From assembly GCF_900091515.1 (NCBI RefSeq), contig NZ_LT607410.1, forward strand, positions 1,054,001 to 1,118,000: a DNA stretch of 64,000 bases. The letters are read 5' to 3'. Under the pieces are notes generated by a model. It worked only from the letters and a program-made list of their open reading frames with translations, had not been told where the DNA came from and did not search any database. A program made the translations under genes and the position numbers. Shown one piece after another: positions 1 to 12,552 of the stretch (its first letter is position 1; each line of letters opens with the position of its first letter). This DNA comes from Micromonospora purpureochromogenes (GTDB lineage Bacteria > Actinomycetota > Actinomycetes > Mycobacteriales > Micromonosporaceae).

Positions 1-330
1 CTCACCCCGTACGCGGCGATCCTCACCCAGGACAAGCCGAACCGGCTGGTGGCGCTCGACCCGCGCACCGGTCGGGAACTCGTGGTGCTGCGGACCAGCG
101 CGAACGCGCTGGCGGTCGGTCCGGACGGCATGATCATCGGGGAGGGCCGGGAGATCGGGTACGTCCGGTTCGGCGGTGGTGGCGCCGAGCCGCCGCCCGA
201 CGATGGCGGTGTCCCCGACCCCGACACCGGGGGCGTCCCCGGCCCGAACACCGGGGGCGGCCCCGGGGACCAGCCGGACTGCGGACCGAAGCGGGAACTC
301 TGCCCCGACCCGGGTGACAAGGACAGCTGA
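1..330 (+). CDS. C-terminal end of a propeller-like protein (5' truncated by window)
   Basis: The reading frame is open from base 1, so this is the last 109 residues of a longer protein that begins outside the window. The visible part has a repeat typical of PQQ/SMP-30-like beta-propellers (VALDPRTGRELVVLR, then ALAVGPDGMIIGEG). It then becomes a low-complexity tail rich in Gly, Pro and Asp with imperfect repeats of the type DTGGVPGP/NTGGGPG, and ends in a Cys-containing segment. The tail suggests an extracellular or wall-exposed linker, but the N terminus is not visible, so export cannot be judged. A GTG at 49 could be mistaken for a start but lies inside the propeller repeat. The function is not recognised beyond the fold type. 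Confidence 0.6.
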   Translation, partial: LTPYAAILTQDKPNRLVALDPRTGRELVVLRTSANALAVGPDGMIIGEGREIGYVRFGGGGAEPPPDDGGVPDPDTGGVPGPNTGGGPGDQPDCGPKRELCPDPGDKDS

Positions 331-420
331 GCGCGGCGGCCCCGCCCGGGTGAGAGCGGCATCCCACGACGCACCCGGCGGGTGCCACCGATCGACCGGT
401 CTGCCCTAGGCTTTCCCGTC

Positions 421-2088
<1,668 letters not shown>

Positions 2089-2107
2089 CCTTCCGGACCC
2101 GGAGAAC

Positions 2108-2136
2108 GGGGCGTCGGGCCACTGGCCCGGCGCCCC
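2108..2136. terminator. Hairpin terminator after class I fumarase
   Basis: Arms at 2108-2120 and 2124-2136 (GGGGCGTCGGGCC / GGCCCGGCGCCCC) pair over 13 positions with one G-U and a 3-base loop, 20 bases after the stop codon. There is no real T-tract, which is common for high-GC actinobacterial terminators. Confidence 0.6.
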
Positions 2137-2160
2137 TGCTCGTTGGTCGTACCTCGACAT

Positions 2161-2201
2161 CGGTGCGCCCGTCCGGAAATCCCACCCGGACGGGCGCACC
2201 G
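2161..2201. repeat. Perfect 16-bp inverted repeat upstream of the AfsR-like gene
   Basis: Arms at 2161-2176 and 2186-2201 are perfectly complementary (CGGTGCGCCCGTCCGG and its reverse complement) around a 9-base loop. It lies 24 bases beyond the fumarase terminator and about 150 bases before the regulator start. It may be a second terminator or a cis element in the regulator's leader; the sequence alone cannot decide. Confidence 0.5.
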
Positions 2202-2350
2202 CCCCCGTCGGATGCCGTCACCGACAACCCAGTCGAGTGTCGGCCCCGCTGCTGTCGTTCCGCTATCGGATCGCTATCGCCTCGCCGGGGCGAGCGGGCA
2301 CCCGCGGGCTACGCTGCTGGAAGTTGCACCACGGCGTGCGGGGGGAGCGG

Positions 2351-5332
2351 ATGCGGTTCGGGATCCTGGGACCTCTGCGGGTCGGCGGCGGCGAGGCCAC
2401 CGTCACCGCGGGCCGGGACCGGGTCGTGCTCGCCATGCTGCTGCTGCGGGCCGGTCGGGTCGTACCGGTGGAGGAACTGGTCGACGCGGTCTGGGAGGAA
2501 CGCCCGCCGGCCACCGCCAAGGCCCAGCTGCACAGTTGCGTCTCCCGGCTGCGCCAGCGGCTCGCCGCGCTCGGCCTGCCGGCCGACGTGATCGTCACCG
2601 ACCCGGGCGGCTACGGCATCCGCGTCGAACCGGCCGACCTGGACTTCGAGGTCTTCGCCCGTACGGTCGAGACCGCCCGCGCCGCGGTCGCGGCCGGGCA
2701 GCCGGCCGAGGCGCGCCGGCACTACCGGCAGGCGCTCGGGTTGTGGCGCGGGCCGGCGTTGAGCGGCATCCGGAGCCGGGCCGTGCGCCGGCGGGCGCAG
2801 ACCCTCGACGAGCAGCGGCTCGCCGCCCTGGAGGAGTGCGTCGACGTCGAGCTGCGGCTGCGGCAGGCCGCCGACCTGGTCGACGAGCTGGCCGAGTGCG
2901 TCGACCGGCACCCGCTGCGGGAACGGCTGCGCGGCCAGCTGATGCTCGCCCTCGCCGCGATGGGACGGCAGGCGGACGCGCTCGCCGTCTACCGGGAGGG
3001 CCGGCGGATCTACGCCGAGGAGCTGGGCATCGAACCCGGCGTGGCGTTGCAGGAGCTGCACCAGCGGGTGCTCGCCGGTGACCTGGCGCTGGGCGGGCCG
3101 GAGAACCGGTCGGTGGCCCCCGTCCGGTCGTTGCCCCGGGCGATCAGCGACTTCACCGGCCGGCAGCAGACGATGGCCCGGCTGGTGAAGGAAATCGAGG
3201 AGGAGGGCGCCCGGATCCAGCTGATCGACGGGATGGCCGGCAGCGGCAAGACCACCCTGGCCGTGCACGTCGCGGCCGCCCTGGCGGATCGCTACCCGGA
3301 CGCGCACCTCTTCGTGGACCTGCACGGGCACAGCGAACGGACCCCGCTGACGCCCGCTGCGGCGGTGGCCACGCTGCTCCGCCAGCTCGGGGTGCCGGCG
3401 GAGCGGGTCCCGCTGGACCTGGACGACCGGCTCGCGGTGTGGCGCAGCGAGCTGGCCGGCCGGCGGGCCCTGGTGGTGCTCGACAACGCCGCCGGCGCCG
3501 ACCAGGTGGCGCCGCTGCTGCCCACCGGCCCGGACTGCCTGGTGCTGATCACCAGCCGCCGCCGGCTGGTCGGCCTGGACGAGGGGCGGCCCTCGTCCCT
3601 GCCGGTCCTCGATCCGGACGAGGGGATCGAACTGCTCGGCCGGGTTGCCGGCCAGGAGCGGGTGGCGGCCGAACCGCAGGCGGCGGCCGAGGTGGTGCGC
3701 CGCTGCGGGTACCTGCCGCTGGCGATCCGGCTGGCCGGCGCACGGTTGGCGCACCGGCCCCGCTGGCGGGTCGCCGACCTGGCCGAGCGGCTGGTCACCG
3801 GCGCTGGTCCGCTGGCCGAGCTGGCCGCCGGGCAGCGTTCGGTGGGACAGGCGTTCGCCCTGTCGTACGCCCAGGTGTCGCCGGCGGCACAGCGGCTGTT
3901 CCGGTTCCTGGGCCTGCATCCCGGCGTACGGTTCGACAACCGGGTCGCCGCCGCCCTCGCCGAGCTGCCGCTGCCCGAGACGCAGGACCTGCTCGACGAG
4001 CTGGTCGACTCGCACCTGGCCGAGGAGGTCGAGCCGGGCCGGTACCGGCTGCACGACCTGATCCGCGAGTACGCCCGGCTGCTGCTCGCCGAGCCGGAGC
4101 ACGCGGCTGAGCGCGCCCCCGCCATCGAGCGCCTGCTCGACTACCACCTGCACGTGGCCGCGACGATCTCGCGGACGATCGAGTCGGCGGGCAGCCGGAG
4201 CAGGTTCCGACTCCCCGATCCATCCCGTCCCGAGCTGGTCGCCGCGTCGGCGGGCCAGGGCCGTGGCTGGTTCGACGAGAACCGGGCGGCGTTGACCGTC
4301 CTGATCCGGCTGGCCGAGGCCGAGGGCTTCCTGCGGCACTGCTGGCAGCTGACCCGCGCCTGCTGGCGTTCCCATTTCATTGGCGGTCACCTGGACGAGC
4401 TGATCGAGACGCACACCGTCGGCCTGCGCGCCGCCGAGCGGCTGGGCGACGACGAGGCCGTCGCGGTGATGCTGAACTACCTCTCCTCGGCGTACTACCG
4501 GCTGGCCCGGTTCGGTGAGGCGATCCGGTTGATGGAGCTGGGCCTCGATCTGGTCCGTCGGGGCGGGTTGCGCGACGAGATGCGCAACACCCTGGGCAAC
4601 CTTGGCGCGTCCTACGCCGCCAATGGCGACTTCCGGCGCAGCAAGGAGTGCTTCGACGAATCGTCGGCACTGATCCGGATAGCGGCCGAGACGGCGGAGT
4701 TGGCGAACCTGCTGAACAACCTGTCCTTCGCGCTGCTCTGCTGGGGACGTTACGAGGAGGCACTCCGGACCGGCCGCCAGCACCTCCAGCTGGCCCGGCA
4801 GGTGGACGACCGCATCCAGCTGGCGCACGCGGTCGGGCACGTCGGGATGATCCGGCACCGGATGGGCGACGTCGCGCCGGCCCGCCGGCTGTTGCGGGCC
4901 GCGCTGCAACTGAAGCGGAACGCCGGCAACCGGTTCGGGGAGGGCGAGGTTCTCAACGAGCTCGCCGTGATGGAGCGCGCTGCGGGTCGCCCCGAGGTCG
5001 CCGCCGCGATGCACCGGGAGGCGCTGGTGGCGATGATGGAGGTGGGCGACCGGATCGGCCAGTGCGCGTCGCGCAACCTGCTGGCCCGGGCGATCCTCGA
5101 CCAGGGCGACGTCTCCAGCGCGCTGGACCTGCACCGCCGGGTACTCACCGACGCCACCCGGCTGGGTGCCCGCTACGAGCAGGCGCGGGCGCTCGACGGC
5201 ATCGCCCGCTGCCTGCGGGCCACCGACCCGGCCGCCGCCCGCTCGCACTGGATGCGGGCGCTGGCGCTGTTCCGCCAGGTCGAGTCGCCGGACCGGCACG
5301 AGGTCGTCCGGCTGCTGGCGGAGCTGGACTGA
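2351..5332 (+). CDS. AfsR-type SARP regulator (BTAD, NB-ARC, TPR)
   Basis: This 993-residue protein has the AfsR layout. A winged-helix DNA-binding domain (about residues 1-92) opens with [11 protein letters not shown] and is followed by a bacterial transcriptional activation domain (about 97-245, ending in [18 protein letters not shown]). Next comes an NB-ARC STAND ATPase with Walker [10 protein letters not shown] near residue 294 and LVVLDNA / LVLITSRR further on. The rest (about 600-990) is TPR repeats with the usual [14 protein letters not shown] and [18 protein letters not shown] pattern. The ATG at 2351 follows GGGGGAGCGG and gives the family start; the frame is open 38 codons further up without support. 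Such proteins activate secondary metabolism or stress genes after ATP-dependent switching. No biosynthetic cluster is visible here; the neighbours are two fumarases. Confidence 0.9.
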   Translation: MRFGILGPLRVGGGEATVTAGRDRVVLAMLLLRAGRVVPVEELVDAVWEERPPATAKAQLHSCVSRLRQRLAALGLPADVIVTDPGGYGIRVEPADLDFEVFARTVETARAAVAAGQPAEARRHYRQALGLWRGPALSGIRSRAVRRRAQTLDEQRLAALEECVDVELRLRQAADLVDELAECVDRHPLRERLRGQLMLALAAMGRQADALAVYREGRRIYAEELGIEPGVALQELHQRVLAGDLALGGPENRSVAPVRSLPRAISDFTGRQQTMARLVKEIEEEGARIQLIDGMAGSGKTTLAVHVAAALADRYPDAHLFVDLHGHSERTPLTPAAAVATLLRQLGVPAERVPLDLDDRLAVWRSELAGRRALVVLDNAAGADQVAPLLPTGPDCLVLITSRRRLVGLDEGRPSSLPVLDPDEGIELLGRVAGQERVAAEPQAAAEVVRRCGYLPLAIRLAGARLAHRPRWRVADLAERLVTGAGPLAELAAGQRSVGQAFALSYAQVSPAAQRLFRFLGLHPGVRFDNRVAAALAELPLPETQDLLDELVDSHLAEEVEPGRYRLHDLIREYARLLLAEPEHAAERAPAIERLLDYHLHVAATISRTIESAGSRSRFRLPDPSRPELVAASAGQGRGWFDENRAALTVLIRLAEAEGFLRHCWQLTRACWRSHFIGGHLDELIETHTVGLRAAERLGDDEAVAVMLNYLSSAYYRLARFGEAIRLMELGLDLVRRGGLRDEMRNTLGNLGASYAANGDFRRSKECFDESSALIRIAAETAELANLLNNLSFALLCWGRYEEALRTGRQHLQLARQVDDRIQLAHAVGHVGMIRHRMGDVAPARRLLRAALQLKRNAGNRFGEGEVLNELAVMERAAGRPEVAAAMHREALVAMMEVGDRIGQCASRNLLARAILDQGDVSSALDLHRRVLTDATRLGARYEQARALDGIARCLRATDPAAARSHWMRALALFRQVESPDRHEVVRLLAELD

Positions 5333-5376
5333 GCGATCATCTGCGAGTCGGCGGTGGGCGCGGCAGGATGGTACGC

Positions 5377-6777
5377 GTGACGACTCCAGAGGCAGCGGGT
5401 TACCGGATCGAACGCGACTCGATGGGCGAGGTGGAGGTGCCCGCCGAGGCGCTGTGGCGGGCGCAGACCCAGCGCGCGGTGCAGAACTTCCCGATCTCGG
5501 GACGCGGCATCGAGCCGGCCCAGATCAAGGCCCTGGCCCAGATCAAGGGCGCCGCCGCGCAGGTCAACGGGGAGCTCGGCGTGATCGGCGCGGACGTGGC
5601 CGCCGCGATCGCCGCCGCCGCCGCGCACGTGGCCGACGGCGGGTACGACGACCAGTTCCCGATCGACGTGTTCCAGACCGGCTCGGGTACGTCGTCCAAC
5701 ATGAACACCAACGAGGTGATCGCCACCCTGGCCGGCCGCGAGCTGGGCCGGGACGTGCACCCGAACGACGACGTCAACGCCTCGCAGTCCAGCAACGACG
5801 TCTTCCCGTCCTCCATCCACCTGGCCGCCACCCAGGCCGTGGTCGAGGACCTGCTGCCCGCGTTGAAGCACCTGGCCGGCGCGCTGGAGGAGAAGGCGGC
5901 GGAGTTCGAGACGGTGGTCAAGGCGGGCCGTACCCACCTGATGGACGCCACGCCGGTCACCCTCGGGCAGGAGTTCGGCGGGTACGCCGCGCAGGTCCGC
6001 TACGGTGTGGAACGGCTGGAGGCGGCGCTGCCCCGGCTGGCCGAGCTGCCGCTGGGCGGTACCGCCGTGGGTACCGGCATCAACACCCCGCTCGGCTTCG
6101 CCGCGAAGGTGATCGAGAAGCTGCGTGCCTCCACCGGCCTGCCGTTGACCGAGGCGCGCAACCACTTCGAGGCGCAGGGCGCGCGGGACGCGCTGGTGGA
6201 GACCTCCGGGCAACTACGTACCGTCGCCGTCGGGCTCTACAAGATCGCCAACGACATCCGCTGGATGGGCTCCGGCCCCCGCGCCGGCCTGCGCGAGCTG
6301 CGCATCCCCGACCTCCAGCCCGGCTCGTCGATCATGCCGGGCAAGGTGAACCCGGTGGTCGCCGAGGCGATGCGGCAGGTCTGCGCGCAGGTGATCGGCA
6401 ACGACGCGACGGTCGCCTTCGCCGGCTCCCAGGGCGACTTCGAGCTGAACGTGATGCTCCCGGTGATGGGTCGCAACCTGCTGGAGTCGATCCGGCTGCT
6501 GGCCGCGTCGAGCGGGCTCTTCGCCGACCGGCTGGTGGTCGGCCTGATCGCGGACGCCGAGGTCTGCCTGGCGTACGCGGAAGGGTCGCCGTCGATCGTC
6601 ACCCCGCTCAACCGCCACCTCGGGTACGACGAGGCCGCCTCGATCGCCAAGGAGGCGCTGGCGAAGCAGACCTCGATCCGCGAGGTGGTGATCGCGCGGG
6701 GCCACGTGGACTCCGGCAAGCTCAGCGAGACCCAGCTCGACGAGGCCCTCGACCTCCTCCGCATGACCCATCCCTGA
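5377..6777 (+). CDS. fumC: Fumarate hydratase class II
   Basis: This 466-residue member of the fumarase/aspartase superfamily performs the same fumarate-malate reaction as the class I enzyme upstream, but without an Fe-S cluster. The signature [11 protein letters not shown] and the substrate-site stretches [14 protein letters not shown] and [17 protein letters not shown] are intact. The start was placed at GTG 5377 because GGCAGG sits 9 bases upstream; an in-frame ATG at 5368 would overlap that ribosome-binding site. It lies 44 bases after the AfsR-like gene on the same strand, so co-transcription with the regulator is possible. Confidence 0.95.
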   Translation: MTTPEAAGYRIERDSMGEVEVPAEALWRAQTQRAVQNFPISGRGIEPAQIKALAQIKGAAAQVNGELGVIGADVAAAIAAAAAHVADGGYDDQFPIDVFQTGSGTSSNMNTNEVIATLAGRELGRDVHPNDDVNASQSSNDVFPSSIHLAATQAVVEDLLPALKHLAGALEEKAAEFETVVKAGRTHLMDATPVTLGQEFGGYAAQVRYGVERLEAALPRLAELPLGGTAVGTGINTPLGFAAKVIEKLRASTGLPLTEARNHFEAQGARDALVETSGQLRTVAVGLYKIANDIRWMGSGPRAGLRELRIPDLQPGSSIMPGKVNPVVAEAMRQVCAQVIGNDATVAFAGSQGDFELNVMLPVMGRNLLESIRLLAASSGLFADRLVVGLIADAEVCLAYAEGSPSIVTPLNRHLGYDEAASIAKEALAKQTSIREVVIARGHVDSGKLSETQLDEALDLLRMTHP

Positions 6778-6985
6778 CCCCTGACCCTGGCCCGCACGAC
6801 CCCGATCCGGCCTCGACCCTGGGCCGCGGGCCCTGCGCCGGCCGGGCTGGTCATGATCGGGTAGCAGTTTCCGGCACTCGGTGCGCCGTGTCGTCTCGGA
6901 AATCGCGACCCGATCACGAGGCTGACCACGCGGCGGCGCGGGATATCGGTCGACCAGCGCGCGTGGGGCGCGGCATCATCCCGGC

Positions 6986-7558
6986 ATGACCGCTGACGTG
7001 CTGCTAAAGACCGAGCGGCTGCGGCTGCGCCGGTTCACCCCCGACGACGTGGACCACCTCGTCGAGCTGGACAGCGACCCGGAGGTCATGCGCTTTTTGA
7101 CCGGCGGCCGGCCGACCCCGCGGGCCACCGTGCGCGACGAGCAGTTGCCCCGCCTGCTGCGCCAGTACGACGAGCACCCGGGCCTGGGGCGGTGGGCGGC
7201 GGAGGACCGCGAGAGCCATGACTTCCTGGGCTGGTTCGCGCTCGACCCGTCCGACGACGGCAAGGAGGCGGAGCTGGGCTACCGGCTGCGCCGTGGCGCG
7301 TGGGGGCGCGGCCTGGCCACCGAGGGCTCCCGGGCGCTGGTCCGGTACGCCTTCACCGAGCTGGACGTCCGGCGCGTCTGGGCCGAGACGATGGCGGTCA
7401 ACATCCGCTCCCGGCAGGTGATGGCGAAGTCCGGCCTGCGGAACCTGCGCACCTTCCACCTGCACTTCGACGACCCGGCCCCGGGGACCGAGCACGGCGA
7501 GGTGGAGTACGAGCTGCTCAGGAGCGAGTGGCCGCCTTCCGCGCCCGGTACGCGCTGA
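6986..7558 (+). CDS. GNAT N-acetyltransferase, RimJ/RimL type
   Basis: This 190-residue protein begins with LKTERLRLRRFTPDD, the usual opening of RimJ/RimL-type acetyltransferases, and carries the acetyl-CoA binding segment LRRGAWGRGLATEGSRALV (R/Q-x-x-G-x-G/A type) and the following VWAETMAVNIRSRQVMAKSG. The family transfers acetyl groups to protein N termini or small amines; the substrate here is unknown. Its last 41 bases overlap the 3' end of the convergent CGNR gene. Confidence 0.85.
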   Translation: MTADVLLKTERLRLRRFTPDDVDHLVELDSDPEVMRFLTGGRPTPRATVRDEQLPRLLRQYDEHPGLGRWAAEDRESHDFLGWFALDPSDDGKEAELGYRLRRGAWGRGLATEGSRALVRYAFTELDVRRVWAETMAVNIRSRQVMAKSGLRNLRTFHLHFDDPAPGTEHGEVEYELLRSEWPPSAPGTR

Positions 7559-8063
7559 CCGCGGCCCGGTTGCCGCAGCCCGCCTCGCAGAACCGGCGGG
7601 ACCGGTTCTTCGACAGGTCGACCAGCACGTTCGCGCAGTCCGGGTGGGCGCAGATCCGCAGCCGGCCCAGCTCGCCGGCGCGGACCAGGTCGGCCAGGGC
7701 CATCGCCGCCTCGACCGCCATCCGGGTGGCCAGCGGCGCGTCCCGGGGCACCGCGTGCAGGTGGTACGGCTCGTCGTCGTGCCGGATCAGCTGGGGCAGC
7801 GCATGGGACTCGCGGAGCAGTTCGTTGACGACGGCGACGATCTCGTCGACGTCGGCGTGCCAGATCCGGCGCAGCCGGGGGCGCAGCTCGCGTACCGCCC
7901 GCAGCTCGGCCTCGGTGTGTTCGTGCCGGCCGGTCCAGCCGTAGGTGACGACGAACCGGTCCAGCGCCGCGACGTCGGGCAGCCCTTCGCCCGCCGGGTC
8001 GTCGGTGTTCACCAGGGCGGTCGCGGCGATCAACCCACATTCGGTGTCATGGGCAAAAAGCAA
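7518..8063 (-). CDS. CGNR zinc-finger regulator (ABATE domain)
   Basis: This 181-residue protein has an N-terminal stress-induced ABATE-type domain (FAHDTECGLIAATALVNT opening) and a C-terminal CGNR zinc finger, CAHPDCANVLVDLSKNRS followed by RFCEAGCGNRAAVSAYRAR, with four Cys as metal ligands. The family consists of putative transcriptional regulators. The start is an unusual TTG at 8063: it is preceded by GGAG at 5-6 bases, and the conserved FAHDTE stretch begins two codons later, so no ATG or GTG further in can be the start. It is transcribed away from the EamA exporter gene, which it may control, and it converges with the GNAT gene. Confidence 0.85.
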   Translation of the reverse strand: MLFAHDTECGLIAATALVNTDDPAGEGLPDVAALDRFVVTYGWTGRHEHTEAELRAVRELRPRLRRIWHADVDEIVAVVNELLRESHALPQLIRHDDEPYHLHAVPRDAPLATRMAVEAAMALADLVRAGELGRLRICAHPDCANVLVDLSKNRSRRFCEAGCGNRAAVSAYRARKAATRS

Positions 8064-8064
8064 C

Positions 8065-8093
8065 TTGACTCCTGTCAGAGTCGGCCGTTAGCG
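8065..8093 (+). promoter_or_regulatory. Candidate promoter of the EamA exporter gene
   Basis: TTGACT (8065-8070), a 17-base spacer and TTAGCG (8088-8093) fit a housekeeping-type actinobacterial promoter, with a start expected near 8100. The element overlaps the small dyad GACTC-N6-GAGTC (8067-8082) and abuts the TTG start of the divergent CGNR regulator, a good position for regulator control. Confidence 0.4.
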
Positions 8094-8145
8094 TCACCAG
8101 CATAGGCGCAGTTCGGTCATGACAACTACCGGCGAGGAGAGCCCG

Positions 8146-9105
8146 ATGCACGAACGATCCGCCGGCGCGGGCCTGGGGCTGGCCCTGCTGTCAGCCGTCA
8201 CCTTCGCCACCTCGGGCACCTTCGCCCGCTCCCTGATCGAGGCCGGTTGGTCGGCCGAGGCCGTCGTCGTCGCCCGGGTCGGGATCGCCGCCCTGGTGCT
8301 CGCGGTGCCGGCCGTGCTCTCGCTGCGCGGCAAGGGCGCCGTGCTGCGTCGCACCCTCGGCCCGGTGAGCGTCTTCGGCCTGCTCGGCGTCGCCACCGCC
8401 CAGGCGTGCTTCTTCAACGCCGTCCGCTACCTGCCGGTCGGCGTGGCCCTGCTGCTGGAGTACCTCGGCATCATCCTGGTGGTGGCCTGGATGTGGCTGG
8501 TGCACGGGCAGCGCCCCCGACGGCTCACCGTGGTCGGCTCGGTCGCCGCGCTGGCCGGCCTGGCCTTCGTGCTCGACCTCACCGGCACCGGCCGCCTCGA
8601 CCCGGTGGGTGTGCTCTGGGGGCTCGGCGCCGGAGTGGGGCTGGCCGGCTACTTCGTGCTCGCCGCCCGGGTCGACCCCGCGCTGCCGTCGGTCGCCATG
8701 GCCAGCGGCGGCATGGCGATCGGCGCCGCCGTCCTCGCCCTGCTCGGGCTGGTCGGGGTGCTGCCGCTGCGGGCCACCTTCGGCGACGTCGAGTTCGCCG
8801 GGCAGCGCACCAGCTGGCTGGTCCCGATCGTCGGGCTGTCGCTGGTCGCCGCCGTGATCGCGTACCAGGCCGGTATCGCGGCGACGCGGATCCTCGGCGC
8901 TCGGCTGTCGTCCTTCGTGGGGCTGACCGAGGTGATGTTCGCGGTGCTCATCGCCTGGCTGGTGCTGGGCGAACTGCCCACCGTGGTGCAGCTGCTCGGC
9001 GGTGCCCTGATCGTCGCCGGGGTGGCACTGGTCCGCCTCGACGAGCTGCGCGGCGACCGGGTGGAACGGTCGGACACCCCGGCCGAGGAGCCCGCGCTGA
9101 CGTGA
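8146..9105 (+). CDS. EamA/DMT-family transporter
   Basis: This 319-residue protein has about ten hydrophobic segments arranged as two EamA repeats (for example LGLALLSAVTFATSGTFA at the start and VVQLLGGALIVAGVALV at the end), typical of RhaT/DMT metabolite exporters in the inner membrane. The substrate is unknown. The ATG at 8146 is chosen over the in-frame ATG at 8119 because GGCGAGGAGA lies directly upstream of it. The gene is divergent from the CGNR regulator and is followed one base later by the HAD hydrolase gene, suggesting an operon. Confidence 0.88.
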   Translation: MHERSAGAGLGLALLSAVTFATSGTFARSLIEAGWSAEAVVVARVGIAALVLAVPAVLSLRGKGAVLRRTLGPVSVFGLLGVATAQACFFNAVRYLPVGVALLLEYLGIILVVAWMWLVHGQRPRRLTVVGSVAALAGLAFVLDLTGTGRLDPVGVLWGLGAGVGLAGYFVLAARVDPALPSVAMASGGMAIGAAVLALLGLVGVLPLRATFGDVEFAGQRTSWLVPIVGLSLVAAVIAYQAGIAATRILGARLSSFVGLTEVMFAVLIAWLVLGELPTVVQLLGGALIVAGVALVRLDELRGDRVERSDTPAEEPALT

Positions 9106-9106
9106 G

Positions 9107-9802
9107 ATGGTCGGTGCCGTGCTGACGGTGCTGGTGTTCGACGCCGACGAGACCCTGCTCGACCTGCGCCCGGCGGTGACCGGTGGCCTGGTGGCCGTAC
9201 TCGAGGAAATGCGGCGGCTGACCCCGGCGGCGGCCGAGGTGTCGCTGGCGGACCTGGAGTCGGACTGGGGTGCGGTCTTCGGTGCGATGAGCGCGGCCCC
9301 GGTGCAGGAGATCCGGCGGGCCGCGCTGGCCCGTTCGCTGGCCCGGGCCGGCCTGGCGGAGCGCCTCGACGAGCTGGCGGCGCTCTTCTTCGCCCGGCGG
9401 TTCGCGCTGACCCGGCCCTACGCCGACGTGCTTCCCGCCCTGGCCACGTTGCGCCGCCAGTTCCGGCTGGGCTACGCCACCAACGGCAACAGCCGCGCCG
9501 AACGCTGCGGGCTCGCCGGCGAGTTCGCGTTCGAGCTGTACGCGCACGAGAACGGCCTGCCGAAGAAGCCGGCACCCGAGTTCTACGCGGCGGTGGTGGC
9601 TTCGGTCGGCGTGCCGCCCGCGCGGATCGTCTATGTGGGGGACTCGCCGGAACACGACGTGGTGGCGCCGCAGCGGGCCGGGTTGCGGGCGGTCTGGCTC
9701 AACCGGGGCGGACTGCCCCGTCCGGCCGGTCTCTCGCCGGACGCCGAGGTGTCCACCCTGGCCGAACTGCCCGACGCGCTGAACTCGCTGGATCCGACAT
9801 AA
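9107..9802 (+). CDS. HAD-family hydrolase
   Basis: This 231-residue protein has all HAD motifs: VFDADETLLDL (nucleophile Asp and acid/base Asp), YATNGNS (motif II), the lysine in KKPAPEF (motif III) and IVYVGDSPEHDV (motif IV acidic pair). A helical cap lies between motifs I and II, as in phosphatases and dehalogenases of subfamily I. The substrate is unknown. The start codon lies one base after the stop of the EamA gene, so translation is probably coupled. A GTG at 9119 is a possible alternative start. Confidence 0.85.
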   Translation: MVGAVLTVLVFDADETLLDLRPAVTGGLVAVLEEMRRLTPAAAEVSLADLESDWGAVFGAMSAAPVQEIRRAALARSLARAGLAERLDELAALFFARRFALTRPYADVLPALATLRRQFRLGYATNGNSRAERCGLAGEFAFELYAHENGLPKKPAPEFYAAVVASVGVPPARIVYVGDSPEHDVVAPQRAGLRAVWLNRGGLPRPAGLSPDAEVSTLAELPDALNSLDPT

Positions 9803-9895
9803 GCCAAACCGATGTCCATTCCGAACGGTTGTCTGGCGTAAACCAGCTCGGTGTTATGTGATGTCTGCCACGTCCCTCAACGGAGAGGATCTGAT

Positions 9896-11590
<1,695 letters not shown>

Positions 11591-11601
11591 CAGCCGGGAG
11601 G

Positions 11602-11634
11602 GGGCCCGGGTGACCGTCGGTCGCCCGGGCCCTC
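11602..11634. terminator. Hairpin terminator after subtilisin gene
   Basis: Arms 11602-11615 and 11619-11632 form a 14-bp stem with one G-U pair and a 3-base loop (GTC), followed by TC-rich sequence. It starts 11 bases after the stop codon. Confidence 0.75.
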
Positions 11635-11736
11635 TTCGTGGCAGGCTGTCGACATCCCGGCCGGTGGCACAGCCGGCGCCGGTCACGTCGGCACGAGCCA
11701 GCCGGCGGCGACGAGTTGATCCGACGCGGCCGATCG

Positions 11737-12489
11737 TCAGGAGAGGGCGGCGGCGATCGCCTCAGCGGCGGCCTCGACCTGGGCGCCGACCGTGGCCACG
11801 TCCAGCGGGGCGAGGGCCACCACTCCGACGCTCGCCTCCAGCCCGGGCACGCCGAGCACTGGCGCGGCCACTCCGTACGCCCCGGACTGCAGTTCCCCGC
11901 TGGTGCTCACCGGGCCGGCGGCGCCCGACCGGCCGGCGAGGATGGCCCGGCCGGCCGCCCCGCGCTCCAGCGGATGCCGGGCACCGGTCCGGTACGCCAC
12001 GTGGAACGACGTCCAGCTCGGCTCGACCACCGCGAGCGCCACCCCCTCGCCGCCCTCGACCACGGTGAGGTGCGCGGTCGCGCCGGCCTGCTCGGCCAGC
12101 CGGCGCAGCGCCGGCAGCGCTCCCTCGGCGAGCAGGGGCTGGGCCCGCCGGGCCAGGTGCAGCACGCCGGCGCCGAGGCGCAGCCGGCCGTCGCCGTCCC
12201 GGCGCAGCATCCCGTGCCCGGTCAGCGCCCCGACCAGCCGGTAGACGGCCGCCCGGCCGATGCCCAGCCGGTTCGCCGCCTCGGTCACGGTCAGTCCGGC
12301 GGGAGCGTCGGCCACCAGGTGCAGCAGGCGCAGGCCCCGGTCCAGGGTCTGCGCCGTCTCCCCGGGCCGGCCCGCCGTCTCGCCGCCCGCCGCCCGGTCC
12401 GTCGCCCCGGCGCCGAGCCGTTCCGTCCGATCGGTTCCGGGCCGGGCCGCCGCGTCCCCGGGCTCGCCGGACCTCGCCGTCGTCTCCAC
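11737..12489 (-). CDS. IclR-family transcriptional regulator
   Basis: This 250-residue protein has a disordered Ala/Gly/Thr-rich N terminus (about 45 residues), then an IclR winged helix ([20 protein letters not shown], with recognition helix [19 protein letters not shown]). An effector-binding domain follows ([14 protein letters not shown] near the end). IclR proteins usually sense a small aromatic or carboxylic metabolite. The start is GTG 12489. It is divergent from cysS across only 63 bases, so both promoters must overlap; whether it regulates cysS is unknown. Confidence 0.85.
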   Translation of the reverse strand: METTARSGEPGDAAARPGTDRTERLGAGATDRAAGGETAGRPGETAQTLDRGLRLLHLVADAPAGLTVTEAANRLGIGRAAVYRLVGALTGHGMLRRDGDGRLRLGAGVLHLARRAQPLLAEGALPALRRLAEQAGATAHLTVVEGGEGVALAVVEPSWTSFHVAYRTGARHPLERGAAGRAILAGRSGAAGPVSTSGELQSGAYGVAAPVLGVPGLEASVGVVALAPLDVATVGAQVEAAAEAIAAALS

Positions 12490-12552
12490 AGCACGCAGCG
12501 TACGACCCGGCTCCGGGCGGCCCCGGAATGCGTGGACGGCTACCCTTGTACG

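Noticed and set aside
12150..12552. Upstream extension of the cysS frame back to 11638
   Set aside because: It is antisense to the IclR gene and has no protein features; the CysRS N terminus begins at GTG 12553.
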